A stretch of 64,000 nt of DNA, from positions 20,089,802 to 20,153,801 of the forward strand of contig NC_080041.1 in the NCBI RefSeq assembly GCF_012489685.1, given 5' to 3'. The position numbers and the translations under genes are program-made. A model generated the notes under the pieces. That model saw only the letters and a list, made by a program, of their open reading frames with translations. It did no database searches and was not told the origin of the DNA. Shown here one piece after another: positions 23,629 to 33,799 of this stretch. Origin of the DNA: Lotus japonicus. Its lineage: Eukaryota; Streptophyta; Magnoliopsida; Fabales; Fabaceae. Positions within the stretch are counted from its first letter, which is position 1; each line of letters opens with the position of its first letter.

Positions 23629-24033
23629 TCACTCCGCCCCAAGGATACCCTCAACTCTCTTCTTGGCGTCCCTCCCTTCTGGATTGGCAGGGTCTCCATC
23701 AGAACCCTCAAGCCACCCATTCCGCTGCTCCTTGGCCGGCGCTTGAGGCTTGGACACTACTTCTTCAGATGGGTCGAGCTCCATAGAAGAGACCCTCGAA
23801 CCATCATCCTGGGGAATCTGAAATCGTGGAGGTGCGTAGGGCATACGAATGGTTCCTCCATGTACGCGCTGGACCTCCATCACCCCTCCATACACGTCAT
23901 AACTCGTCAACTCCGCGCCGCCGACATAAATCCTCCGAATCCCGAACGTGTCGGCCATCCAGGCTCGGTCTTCCTCCTCATTGAGGAGTTTCAGCTCCAG
24001 AATGTGGACTGACGACTGTGAAGTCAGCACCAT
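23629..24033 (-). CDS. 134-aa open frame inside the Gypsy 3' LTR, unknown
   Basis: An open frame within the LTR itself, kept in both LTRs (partner at 37104-37508) with a few replacements. It is acidic and Pro-rich at the C-terminal half (VSSMELDPSEEVV) and shows no domain I recognise. It starts after a GC-rich tract (ggcgggtagATGG in minus). The solo LTR of a related family has a different short acidic frame in the same relative place (43518-43675). It may be a real LTR-encoded peptide or chance; coding status is not shown. Confidence 0.3.
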   Translation of the reverse strand: MVLTSQSSVHILELKLLNEEEDRAWMADTFGIRRIYVGGAELTSYDVYGGVMEVQRVHGGTIRMPYAPPRFQIPQDDGSRVSSMELDPSEEVVSKPQAPAKEQRNGWLEGSDGDPANPEGRDAKKRVEGILGAE

Positions 24034-24260
24034 CTACCCGCCCCCAAGTAAACACATAGCAAACAAGCAAGGGTCAGGTCTAAAAGGAAAACAACAAGAA
24101 CATACAGTACAGTGGATATAAATGAACATCATCCGCTATCGAAATAATTCTCTTTCTCTTTAAAGTTTTAGATGTTAGTTAGTCACCTAACGATTCCTCA
24201 CTTCTCACAACCCGCCAAACACTTCCATGGCCATCTTCGTGCTTCCGCAGAGGCACGGTA

Positions 24261-24388
24261 ATCACGGTGACCGCAGTCAACCAAACACGTGGAGCCGCAA
24301 TGATCCACAAAAATCACGGTGACCGCAGTCAACCAAACACGTGGAGCCGCAATGATCCACAAAAATCACGGGTGACCGCAGTCGACCC
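24261..24388. repeat. 52-bp tandem repeat in the Gypsy LTR
   Basis: Units start atcacggtgaccgcagtcaa at 24261 and 24313, with a partial third at 24365. The same array is at 37736-37863 in the other LTR, and a related inverted version lies in the solo LTR near 43200-43290. Confidence 0.85.
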
Positions 24389-24668
24389 AAAATCTCCCTC
24401 GCGTGCAAGCCCATCGTTCTCATGGACCATAGTCTACCCGACCTATGTCCGTAAATTAATTAATTTCACTTGCAAGCGAGTCACAACAATATTAGTTCTT
24501 TTCCTCTTTGTTCTTAAGGCTCTAAGTCAGTCACCCTAAGTCTTTAGCTTAACCGCACACATTAAATAGCACCATTCACGATAACAAGGGAATTACAGCT
24601 AGGTGAGCGACCCTTGTTACCAATAATCACAACTCATGCACCTTGAATCGTAGAAAGATCATCAAGTG

Positions 24669-25953
24669 TGAAGGTATGAAAAACGGTAGAAAGGGGGGGT
24701 TTGAATAACGTTTTCAGTACAAAACTTCCACCTTAAAGATTTTGGCAAATCTTTCGAGAACTTAAGTGCTAAAGATAAGAGATAGAAAAGCACACAAGGA
24801 TTTTATCCTGGTTCACTTGATAAATCACTCAAGCTACTCCAGTCCACCCGTTAAGGTGATTTCTTCCTTCTTAGAATGAAGGCAATCCACTAATCAGGTA
24901 AGAGTTACAACTGCACTTGAAACCTACAAGTGACTAACAATTACACTGACTTAGCTCACACTAAGATTCACTCTCTTAGTCTTCTCTAGGATCCGATCAA
25001 CCTTGATCTCCTAAAGGAATCACCACTAAGATTCACTCTCTTAGTCTTCTCTAGGATCCGATCAACCTTGATCTCCTAAAGGAACTAAACAAACTGTTTA
25101 TCAAAGAATTGTTTACAAGAGATTTGCTTCTTAAAAAGCTAATTGTAAACTCAATGAATTTCAGATGAAAGAAGGCTTAGAATATTTTGAATATGTCTTG
25201 CGCGTGTGTATTGCTTCTTCTTAGTTTCTTAGCCGCTTCTTTCAATCTTCAGCCTCTATATATACTCCAAGGATTAGGGTTGAGCGTTGCATGTGAAATG
25301 CTACCGTTGGAGGGCAGTTCTGGAAAATCCAGCTTCTGCTGTGGCTGAGAACGTTAGGTAGGTCGTCAGGAAGGTACACTTGCTTTTGTACTTGGATAGC
25401 GACTTGACCTTTTAACCTAGGAGACTTCTGATCAGGGGAATACTTCATATTGGAACTTGTGAAGCCGGTTGATCAGAGTCAGAGGGAAAGCACAGATCCT
25501 CTGACCATTGTATCTTCTGATTCTGAACTCAGAGGGAAGAACATGGCCTTCAGAGTTTCTTGCTTCTGGACTTCAGAGTTTCCACTATTCAGCTTCTGGA
25601 TCTTCAGAGTCTTCTACACCATCAGAACATCTGAACCTTCAGTGTTTCTTGGTTATCAGAACTTCTGGATCTTCAGAGCTTCTAGCGACTGAGTCCACAT
25701 CAGAGTTTGTATAGCTTCAGAACTTCTGAAGCTTTTCCACTGTTCATACTGAACATGGTGAATGCGAAAGCGTTGCTTGGGTTACCCTTTATACACAGTG
25801 TTTCTGATTTGTGTGAGATTGAGTTGAGGTCAGAGCCTGTAAATAGCACACTCAGAAAAACACGTTAGAGTACCACAATTGTTCATATCAAAAGGTTAAC
25901 TTGTAATCATCAAAACATAGAGTTGTACTACTAGATCAAAACTTGATCTTACA
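24669..25953 (-). repeat. Copia 3' LTR
   Basis: Begins tgaaggtatg and ends gatcttaca on plus. Contains a 65-bp direct duplication (units starting cactaagattcactctctta at 24959 and 25024), also found in the other LTR. Confidence 0.95.
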
Positions 25954-25968
25954 ATCTCCCCCTTTTTG
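25954..25968 (-). promoter_or_regulatory. Copia polypurine tract
   Basis: Minus reading CAAAAAGGGGGAGAT directly before the 3' LTR. Similar tracts recur upstream at about 26119-26130, 26434-26447 and 26498-26509, as known for SIRE elements. Confidence 0.85.
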
Positions 25969-26696
25969 ATGATGACAAAACTAAGATTTTTGATGAACAA
26001 TTCTTAAACATTAAACTGAATTCACTCAGAGTTTAGAGATATAGAATAAGACTTATCCTGATGTGAATAGTTTATCTTGCTCATTCTGAATTCAAGTCAC
26101 TGCTTGATTTTGAGCTTAGCTCCCCCTGAATCTAATACTTGATGAAAACGTTAGTAAAGTCTAGATTCTGAGCTAAATGATGTAAGAGTTCAGAGTGAAA
26201 AACTTATGACATAGATGAAAAACGAATAATCAGAGCGCATAAGTGATCAGAGTCATGGACAAGGTATCAGAGTCTTGGGTATCAGAGTCAACTTAGAGTC
26301 ACTTCAGAAGAAGTGAAATGTATTCCTTGTATTTGCCCAGTGACACATCTATGGTCATGAAGGTGGAACTCTTAAAATCTCCAAAAGAAAAATAAATCAC
26401 ACTAACACATCTTACACATCAAAAACTGGGTTTACTCCCCCTTTTTGTCATAAGCAAAAAGCTTGGGGTGTGAAAAACTTAGCTTGAAGTACAAGGTACT
26501 CCCCCTTAGAGAAGGTCTAAGTTTAAAAGAAAATGAAAACGATGTAAGAATCAGAGTTAGGCGAAAATAAATAGAAGAGTTAATGCAAGGGATGAACGTT
26601 TACCACCGGTCAAGTGAGTAAATAGAAGGGTCAGTTACCAAGAACTTAACCTCGAGAAACTGTAATAGCATTAACTTTAAGAGAGAAAGTGAAGCC

Positions 26697-26820
26697 TATA
26701 AAAAGCGTTGGAGAGAAAGGTAAGCATCACACCTCGAATAATTTTCAGTAAAAGAAAATGGCATCATACAACGTAGCACTAGAAGAGCTGAGGAAGAAGG
26801 CCTTTGAAGAGGACTTGTTC
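26697..26820 (+). CDS. Possible antisense gene in the Copia 3' region, cut by the gap
   Basis: On the strand opposite gag-pol there is a TATAAAA box (26697-26703) and, 55 bases on, ATG at 26758 in a good plant context (gaaaATGGC). From it 21 codons stay open up to the N gap (starts MASYNVALEELRKKAFEEDL). Antisense frames between pol and the 3' LTR are known in some plant LTR retrotransposons. The product is not recognised, and the length and end are hidden by the gap. Confidence 0.4.
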
Positions 26821-26920
26821 NNNNNNNNNNNNNNNNNNNNNNNNNNNNNNNNNNNNNNNNNNNNNNNNNNNNNNNNNNNNNNNNNNNNNNNNNNNNNNNN
26901 NNNNNNNNNNNNNNNNNNNN
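26821..26920. other. Assembly gap of 100 N
   Basis: Exactly 100 N, the usual placeholder for a gap of unknown size. It removes the rest of the RT, the RNase H of the Copia pol, and most of the possible antisense frame. Confidence 0.98.
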
Positions 26921-29095
26921 TATAATATCATCAACATAAATTTGCACAATTAAGATATCATCTTTATAAGTCTTGCAAAAAAGAGTTGTATCTACTTTAC
27001 CCCTTACAAACTCATTCTCCAGAAGGAATGAGCTAAGTCTCTCATACCATGCTCTGGGAGCTTGCTTCAGACCGTAGAGTGATTTCTTCAATTTGAACAC
27101 ATGGTCTGGTTTCTTTTCATCTTCAAAACCTGGGGGTTGATGAACATAGACTTCCTCTGAGATATAACCATTTAGGAAGGCACTCTTTACGCCCATCTGA
27201 TGTAGAACTATGTTGTGATTTACTGAGAAGGAGATCAACAGTCTGATTGCCTCCAGTCTTGCTACCGGAGCAAATGTTTCAGTGTAGTCTATTCCTTCCT
27301 GCTGGCTGTAGCCTTGAGCAACTAGCCTTGCCTTGTTTCTGACTACTTCTCCTTTCTCATTTAGCTTGTTTCTGAATACCCATTTTGTTCCAATAATATG
27401 AACATTCTCAGGCTTCTTCACTAAGCTCCAAACATCGTTCTTGGAAAATTGATTCAATTCTTCTTCCATGGCCAGAATCCAATCCTTGTCCTGAAGAGCT
27501 TCATCTATGGACTTGGGTTCAATTAAGGACACCAATCCTTTCAGACTCAGCAAGGTCTCTTCAGAGGGTCTGAAGGCAGATCTGGTTCTGACTGGTTCAT
27601 CTTTGTTGCCCAGAATCAATTCCTTAGGGTGAGCTGCAGTGATTCTGCTCTTCTTCAGAGTTTGTGAGTTAGAGGGACCAGCTTCTTCCTCTGGTTCATC
27701 TTCCTCTGGCTCAACTTCCTCTGGAGCTTTGCCTTTGTCAGAAACATTAATGCTTAAATCTGCAAACTTTTCAACTAGCTTTGACTGGTCAGAGTCAAGC
27801 TTATCATCAAATCTAACATGAATAGATTCTTCAATAGTCTTAGCATCAGTATTATAAAATCTAAAACCTTTAGATCTATCAGAATAACCAAGTAATAGAC
27901 ACTTAGAAGACTTAGCATCAAATTTATGCAATCTATCCTTAGTATTGAGAACATAACAAACACAGCCAAAAGGATGAAAATAAGAAATGTTGGGTTTTAT
28001 GTTCTTCCACAATTCATAAGGAGTCTTATTCAGAATTGGTCTCACAGAGATTCTGTTCTGAATGTAACATGCTGTATTTACTGCCTCTGCCCAAAAGTGC
28101 TTAGCCATGCCAGTTTCTTGGAGCATGGTTCTAGCCATCTCCTGAAGAGTTCTGTTCTTCCTCTCAACAACACCATTTTGTTGAGGAGTTCTGGGACAAG
28201 AGAAATCATGTGCAATTCCATAGGAATCAAACAGACTCTCAAACTTGTCATTCTCAAACTCTCCACCATGGTCACTTCTGACACGCACAATCCTACAAGC
28301 CTTCTCGTTTTGCACTTGAGCAATGAAGGTAGAGAACACAGCATGAGACTCATCCTTGCGGGTTAGAAACTTTACCCATGTCCAGCGGCTATAGTCATCA
28401 ACGATAACCATCCCATATCTCTTGCCACCTATAGACTCAGTTTTCACTGGTCCAAAAAGGTCGATATGCAGAAGTTCCAACGGCCTTGAGGTTGAGACAA
28501 CATTCTTTGCCTTGAAAGGGACTTTTGTGAATTTGCCTTTCTGACATGCTTCACAAAGAGCGTCTGAAGCGAACTTCAGATTGGGTAAGCCCCTGACAAG
28601 GTTTAGCTTGCTCAGCTGAGAAATCTCTCTCATACTGGCATGCCCTAACCGTCTATGCCATACCCACTGCTCTTCATTAACAGATAGAAGGCACTTCACA
28701 TTCTGAGCCTCCAACTCAGATAATCTGATCTTATAGATGTTGTTCTTCCTCTTGCTGTTAAATAGAACAGAGCCATCGATCTGACTTACAGCCCGGCAGG
28801 ACTTTTGATTGAATATAACATCATAACCCTTGTCAGCTAATTGACTTATAGACAATAAGTTATGTGTTAAGCCGTCTACCAATAAAACATTATCAATGCA
28901 TGGACTACTATCTACACAAATAGTACCAGTACCAATAATTTTACCCTTTTCATTTCCTCCGAAGCCAACTTCGCCTCCAGGCTTAAGTTTCAGCTCTCGG
29001 AACATACGCTTTTCTCCCGTCATGTGACGCGAGCATCCACTGTCCAGATACCATGATTGGTGTTTCAGTGGAGCTATCAAGGATATCTGCAACAT
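26921..29095 (-). CDS. Copia pol (protease, integrase, RT), C-terminus in gap
   Basis: Open for about 725 residues. Order: aspartic protease ([10 protein letters not shown]), GAG-pre-integrase zinc region ([13 protein letters not shown] .. CEACQKGK), integrase core ([34 protein letters not shown]) and Copia RT ([39 protein letters not shown], and IYVDDII at the gap edge). No stop is seen. It overlaps the end of gag in the +1 frame; the pol frame is open from about 29143. It copies and integrates the element. RNase H is not visible only because of the gap. Confidence 0.95.
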
Positions 29096-30893
29096 AGATA
29101 ATTTTGTCCTTAGGTACCCACTTTCTGGGTCCTCTTTTGTTAGTTACCCCAGAGGTTCTGATCACCTTGGGTGTCTCAACATAATATTTAAAAGGAATAT
29201 TTGCATGATATTTAGTCATAGAGAAAGATCCCTTTTTAAGAGGGTTTTTAGCAACTTTAGCAGGTACAGGATCAGGAAATATGGTACCAGAGGGAACAAA
29301 GCATTCATACAAGGATTTAGCTTTAGACACAGAAGGCTCATTTCTAATTGGTTTAGAATAGCCAATGCCATGCATTCCATTTCTGCTTACGCCATAGATC
29401 ATTGAAGCCATTAAGCTTCTATCCACGCTTTTAGCTAGGAATCTTTGAAAGGACTTTTCATACTTAGATTCATTTCTACAATCAGAAGCATCACAGGCAA
29501 CAATTTCTTCTAACTTAGCAATCTGGTTCTTAAGCACAGAGTTAGAATTTACCAAAGCATGATTTTCATTTTTCAAATCTGAAATAATTTTCTCATGTTC
29601 AGAAGGAGTCTTGGAGACAGCAGATAAGTTCTTTTTCAACTTTTTATGCTTAGACAATAAAGAGTTATACTTATCCATGATATCAGACAAAGCATGTTTC
29701 AGTTCAGAGGTAGAGAAAGAAGCAAATACCTCATTTTCATCGTCTGAGTTAGGATCTCCTTCTGATTCTGAGTCAGAGTCAACAGCTTCCTTTGACTCTG
29801 CTTCCTTGTCTTTGACAATTGCCATGAGTCCTTGGACTTCACCATCAGAGTCAACATCCTCTGACTCTGATTCATCGAATGTCACCATCAGACTCTTCTT
29901 GGTCTTGAAGTGCTTCTTTGGCTTCTTGTCTTTCTTCAACTTTGGACAATCACTTTTGTAGTGCCCAGATTCTTTGCACTCAAAACATGTGACTTCCTTG
30001 ATTGAAGACTTCTTCTGGCCTGAGGACTCATACTTTCCTTTTGCCTTTCCAGAGCCTTTGAACTTGCTCTGCCTGTGCTTCCAGATGCGGTTGAGTCTCT
30101 TGGAGATCAGAGTCAGCTCATCTTCATCAGAATCTTCTGATGCTTCTTCAGATTCTTCTTCTTCAGCTTGAAGAGCCTTTGACTTCTCAACCTTAGCCTT
30201 TTCAGATTTGGATTTCAAGGCTATGGACTTTTTCCTCAGATCTTGCATCTCTGAGCGCTTCAGCTCATGGCATTTCAAAATGCTGATGAGTTCTTCTAAA
30301 CTCATATTCTCAACGTCTCTCGTGAGCTCTATTGAAGTCACCAAAGGCATCCAACTTTCAGGAAGACACCTGATGACCCTTATGACATGATCTTTTGTTG
30401 TGTAGCTCTTGTTGAGAGGTCGTATGCCAGCTACAAGCAATTGAAATCTGGAGAACATTTCTTCAATGGACTCATTTGGCTCCATGATGAAGGATTCATA
30501 CTTTTGGATCAAAGACAATGCCTTTGATTCTTTGACTTTCTTGTTTCCTTCATGAGACATCTTCAGAGATTCAAAAATGCCTTTAGCAAACTCACGATCT
30601 GTAATCTTCTGGTACTCTTCATAGGAAATAGCACTTAGAAGAATTGCTCTTGCTTTGTGATGTTGTGAGTACAGCTTCTTTTGATCTGCAGTCATCTCTG
30701 ACCTTGGGATCTTCTTGCCATCTGCATCAACTGGACGCTCGTAGCCATCCACAATAATATCCCAGAGATCTGCATCGAAACCCAGAAAGAAACTTTCCAG
30801 TCTATCTTTCCAATATTCGAACCTTTGACCGTCGAACATAGGAGGCTTTGCATTGTAACCATCTCTTTGAGTTTCACTGGTGGTGGCAGCCAT
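28983..30893 (-). CDS. Copia gag (nucleocapsid)
   Basis: Intact 636-residue frame. Residues about 1-225 form the Copia gag core ([20 protein letters not shown]). A CCHC zinc knuckle ([14 protein letters not shown]) lies near residue 310, followed by Ser/Glu/Asp-rich stretches and a coiled-coil-like region. It packages element RNA into particles. The start is the Met just inside the PBS. The last 110 or so bases overlap pol in a different frame, so pol expression needs a frameshift or splicing. Confidence 0.95.
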   Translation of the reverse strand: MAATTSETQRDGYNAKPPMFDGQRFEYWKDRLESFFLGFDADLWDIIVDGYERPVDADGKKIPRSEMTADQKKLYSQHHKARAILLSAISYEEYQKITDREFAKGIFESLKMSHEGNKKVKESKALSLIQKYESFIMEPNESIEEMFSRFQLLVAGIRPLNKSYTTKDHVIRVIRCLPESWMPLVTSIELTRDVENMSLEELISILKCHELKRSEMQDLRKKSIALKSKSEKAKVEKSKALQAEEEESEEASEDSDEDELTLISKRLNRIWKHRQSKFKGSGKAKGKYESSGQKKSSIKEVTCFECKESGHYKSDCPKLKKDKKPKKHFKTKKSLMVTFDESESEDVDSDGEVQGLMAIVKDKEAESKEAVDSDSESEGDPNSDDENEVFASFSTSELKHALSDIMDKYNSLLSKHKKLKKNLSAVSKTPSEHEKIISDLKNENHALVNSNSVLKNQIAKLEEIVACDASDCRNESKYEKSFQRFLAKSVDRSLMASMIYGVSRNGMHGIGYSKPIRNEPSVSKAKSLYECFVPSGTIFPDPVPAKVAKNPLKKGSFSMTKYHANIPFKYYVETPKVIRTSGVTNKRGPRKWVPKDKIIYVADILDSSTETPIMVSGQWMLASHDGRKAYVPRAET

Positions 30894-30951
30894 TGTTTTT
30901 CACACCGGCCCGGATCACTGAACACTGTTAGGTGTGGTAATCAGAACTTGC

Positions 30952-30963
30952 GCTCTGATACCA
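30952..30963 (-). promoter_or_regulatory. Copia primer-binding site (tRNA-Met)
   Basis: Minus reading TGGTATCAGAGC, two bases inside the 5' LTR edge. Confidence 0.95.
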
Positions 30964-30965
30964 AT

Positions 30966-32247
30966 TGAAGGTATGAAAAACGGTAGAAAGGGGGGGTTTG
31001 AATAACGTTTTCAGTACAAAACTTCCACCTTAAAGATTTTGGCAAATCTTTCGAGAACTTAAGTGCTAAAGATAAGAGATAGAAAAGCACACAAGGATTT
31101 TATCCTGGTTCACTTGATAAATCACTCAAGCTACTCCAGTCCACCCGTTAAGGTGATTTCTTCCTTCTTAGAATGAAGGCAATCCACTAATCAGGTAAGA
31201 GTTACAACTGCACTTGAAACCTACAAGTGACTAACAATTACACTGACTTAGCTCACACTAAGATTCACTCTCTTAGTCTTCTCTAGGATCCGATCAACCT
31301 TGATCTCCTAAAGGAATCACCACTAAGATTCACTCTCTTAGTCTTCTCTAGGATCCGATCAACCTTGATCTCCTAAAGGAACTAAACAAACTGTTTATCA
31401 AAGAATTGTTTACAAGAGATTTGCTTCTTAAAAAGCTAATTGTAAACTCAATGAATTTCAGATGAAAGAAGGCTTAGAATATTTTGAATATGTCTTGCGC
31501 GTGTGTATTGCTTCTTCTTAGTTTCTTAGCCGCTTCTTTCAATCTTCAGCCTCTATATATACTCCAAGGATTAGGGTTGAGCGTTGCATGTGAAATGCTA
31601 CCGTTGGAGGGCAGTTCTGGAAAATCCTGCTTCTGCTGTGGCTGAGAACGTTAGGTAGGTCGTCAGGAAGGTACACTTGCTTTTGTACTTGGATAGCGAC
31701 TTGACCTTTTAACCTAGGAGACTTCTGATCAGGGGAATACTTCATATTGGAACTTGTGAAGCCGGTTGATCAGAGTCAGAGGGAAAGCACAGATCCTCTG
31801 ACCATTGTATCTTCTGATTCTGAACTCAGAGGGAAGAACATGGCCTTCAGAGTTTCTTGCTTCTGGACTTCAGAGTTTCCACTATTCAGCTTCTGGATCT
31901 TCAGAGTCTTCTACACCATCAGAACATCTGAACCTTCAGTGTTTCTTGGTTATCAGAACTTCTGGATCTTCAGAGCTTCTAGCGACTGAGTCCACATCAG
32001 AGTTTGTATAGCTTCAGAACTTCTGAAGCTTTTCCACTGTTCATACTGAACATGGTGAATGCGAAAGCGTTGCTTGGGTTACCCTTTATACACAGTGTTT
32101 CTGATTTGTGTGAGATTGAGTTGAGGTCAGAGCCTGTAAATAGCACACTCAGAAAAACACGTTAGAGTACCACAATTGTTCATATCAAAAGGTTAACTTG
32201 TAATCATCAAAACATAGAGTTGTACTACTAGATCAAAACTTGATCTT
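30966..32247 (-). repeat. Copia 5' LTR, outer end shortened
   Basis: Identical to the 3' LTR apart from one noted base, but it ends ..gatctt and runs directly into gtatcttaag of the Gypsy LTR. The expected ACA, the 5-bp TSD and two host bases are missing. Confidence 0.9.
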
Positions 32248-33764
32248 GTATCTTAAGACTTGTGCATCAAACGGTAGAAAAGAATTTAACGAACCCCCAA
32301 AAGTAGGGTTCGGCCGAACCTAAAGGAAGCCCTTAGGGTTTTCAAAAACATTTCTTTTCCTTCCCTTTGATCACATGTGTCCAAGTACAGCCCAAACAAC
32401 ACATTAGTCATACAAGATTTCAGCTTTCATCATCACACAAACATCAAGTTATGGCAAGTACTTCACTTAGCAAATTTTGCAAGCATGCATACAAATTTTC
32501 ATGGCATCAAGACCTCAACAAGGATTTAAATCCACAATTTCATGCATCATAATTTACCATAAATTGTCCCAACGAGAACTCATAAGATATGAACATGAAA
32601 ACGGAAGAAAAAGTGGTCCAATACCCCTAAATTGGGTTCGGCCAAGCCAAGTTTTAGACCTTAGGGTTTTGCAAATTTTTTCTTTCTTCCTTTTCATATT
32701 CACAAGCATAATATAGTCCCCAAACACCGTCATATTCTCCCAGAAATTCCAGAACTCAAGTTTTCACATTGATCATGTTAGGAACACACATTCCATGAAC
32801 CAAAAATTAGCAAGTAAGCATGTGATCGTGTCATAGAAACATTGGACAGTAGAAACATGTCAAACAAGGCTTTGGAAGCATGAATTTCACTGCATAAAAC
32901 GTAGAAACAAAAACACTCAGCCCTAACCTCATGAAATCGCATAGCAAGAATCACAATTTTTCAAGAAAGCTCATGTTATGACCTTATCCTACCCAAAAGA
33001 TCCTAAGACCAGCCCTTACCTTGGGTTTTGGTCTGGAAAAAGAGGAGAATAATGAAGGTTGAAATAGCTTTCATTGCTGTCCAAGTCTCCCTCTCTCCCA
33101 AACAGCTCTCTCTCTCGCGCACGGTCCTCTCTCTCTCGCGCACGGTCCGACGGTGGTGGCAAGGCTAGGAGCGGCGGCGGTTCAAGGGTGCAAAGGAAGG
33201 CTCTCTCACTCTTTTCTCTCCTGAGTTTTTCACGTAAGAGGTATCCAACTTCTGTTTTCAGAACAGAATGAGAAAAGAATTCTTTTCCCCCTCCTCCAAA
33301 CCCTAAGCAGCTCGCGCCCCACCCTCCATCACTTGGGCTAGGGTTTTGTTTTTCCACAAGCCCGACCCAAGTCCAACCTTAACCCACCAGTCTAATTACC
33401 TAATCAGACCTGAAACTTACTAAAACCTAAGCCCTCAAAGGTAAATTCATAATTAAATACGGACTTAGAAGAAAAACAATGCAATAATTCTGCTGGCACT
33501 GTACAGCCGGAACTGCGTTCACTAAAACGGGGATATCTGGAGCTACAGATATCGGATCGACGCTAAACCACTTGGAGAATTTTCTAGACTTGAAGGGCTA
33601 CAACTCTCATGAAGGAAGTTTTCCCAAATGAAGTCGTTAAGACCCTCTAAAAATTCACACAAGTTGACAGTTCTAATCTGCCAGTTATCAAACATAGCCA
33701 AAAACTTCAATTTTATTCAAACTTCCATAAAATTTGTTCCAAGTTGAACTTAGGGCCTTACAAT

Positions 33765-33778
33765 ACCACCCCCCCTTA
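33765..33778 (-). promoter_or_regulatory. Gypsy polypurine tract
   Basis: Minus reading TAAGGGGGGGTGGT, two bases before the 3' LTR start. Confidence 0.9.
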
Positions 33779-33799
33779 AAATAGTTTCGCCCTCGAAAC

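Larger units (their letters stand above)
24669..32247 (-). mobile_element. SIRE-type Copia retrotransposon, very young
   Basis: Inserted in the left Gypsy LTR. LTRs are 24669-25953 (1285 bp) and 30966-32247 (1282 bp, lacking only the terminal ACA). Only one base difference was noticed (25330 against 31627 region, cagc/ctgc). gag and pol are open on minus. A 100-N gap removes the end of pol. The 3' region has repeated CTCCCCC tracts typical of the SIRE group. Confidence 0.95.

Noticed and set aside
25242..25714. Several 60-80 aa frames in the Copia LTRs
   Set aside because: Repeated only because the LTRs are identical; no domain and overlapping in several frames.
32367..33357. Open frames in the Gypsy LTR, including an Arg/Ser-rich one
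   Set aside because: The Arg/Ser pattern comes from a tctctctcgcgc simple repeat.
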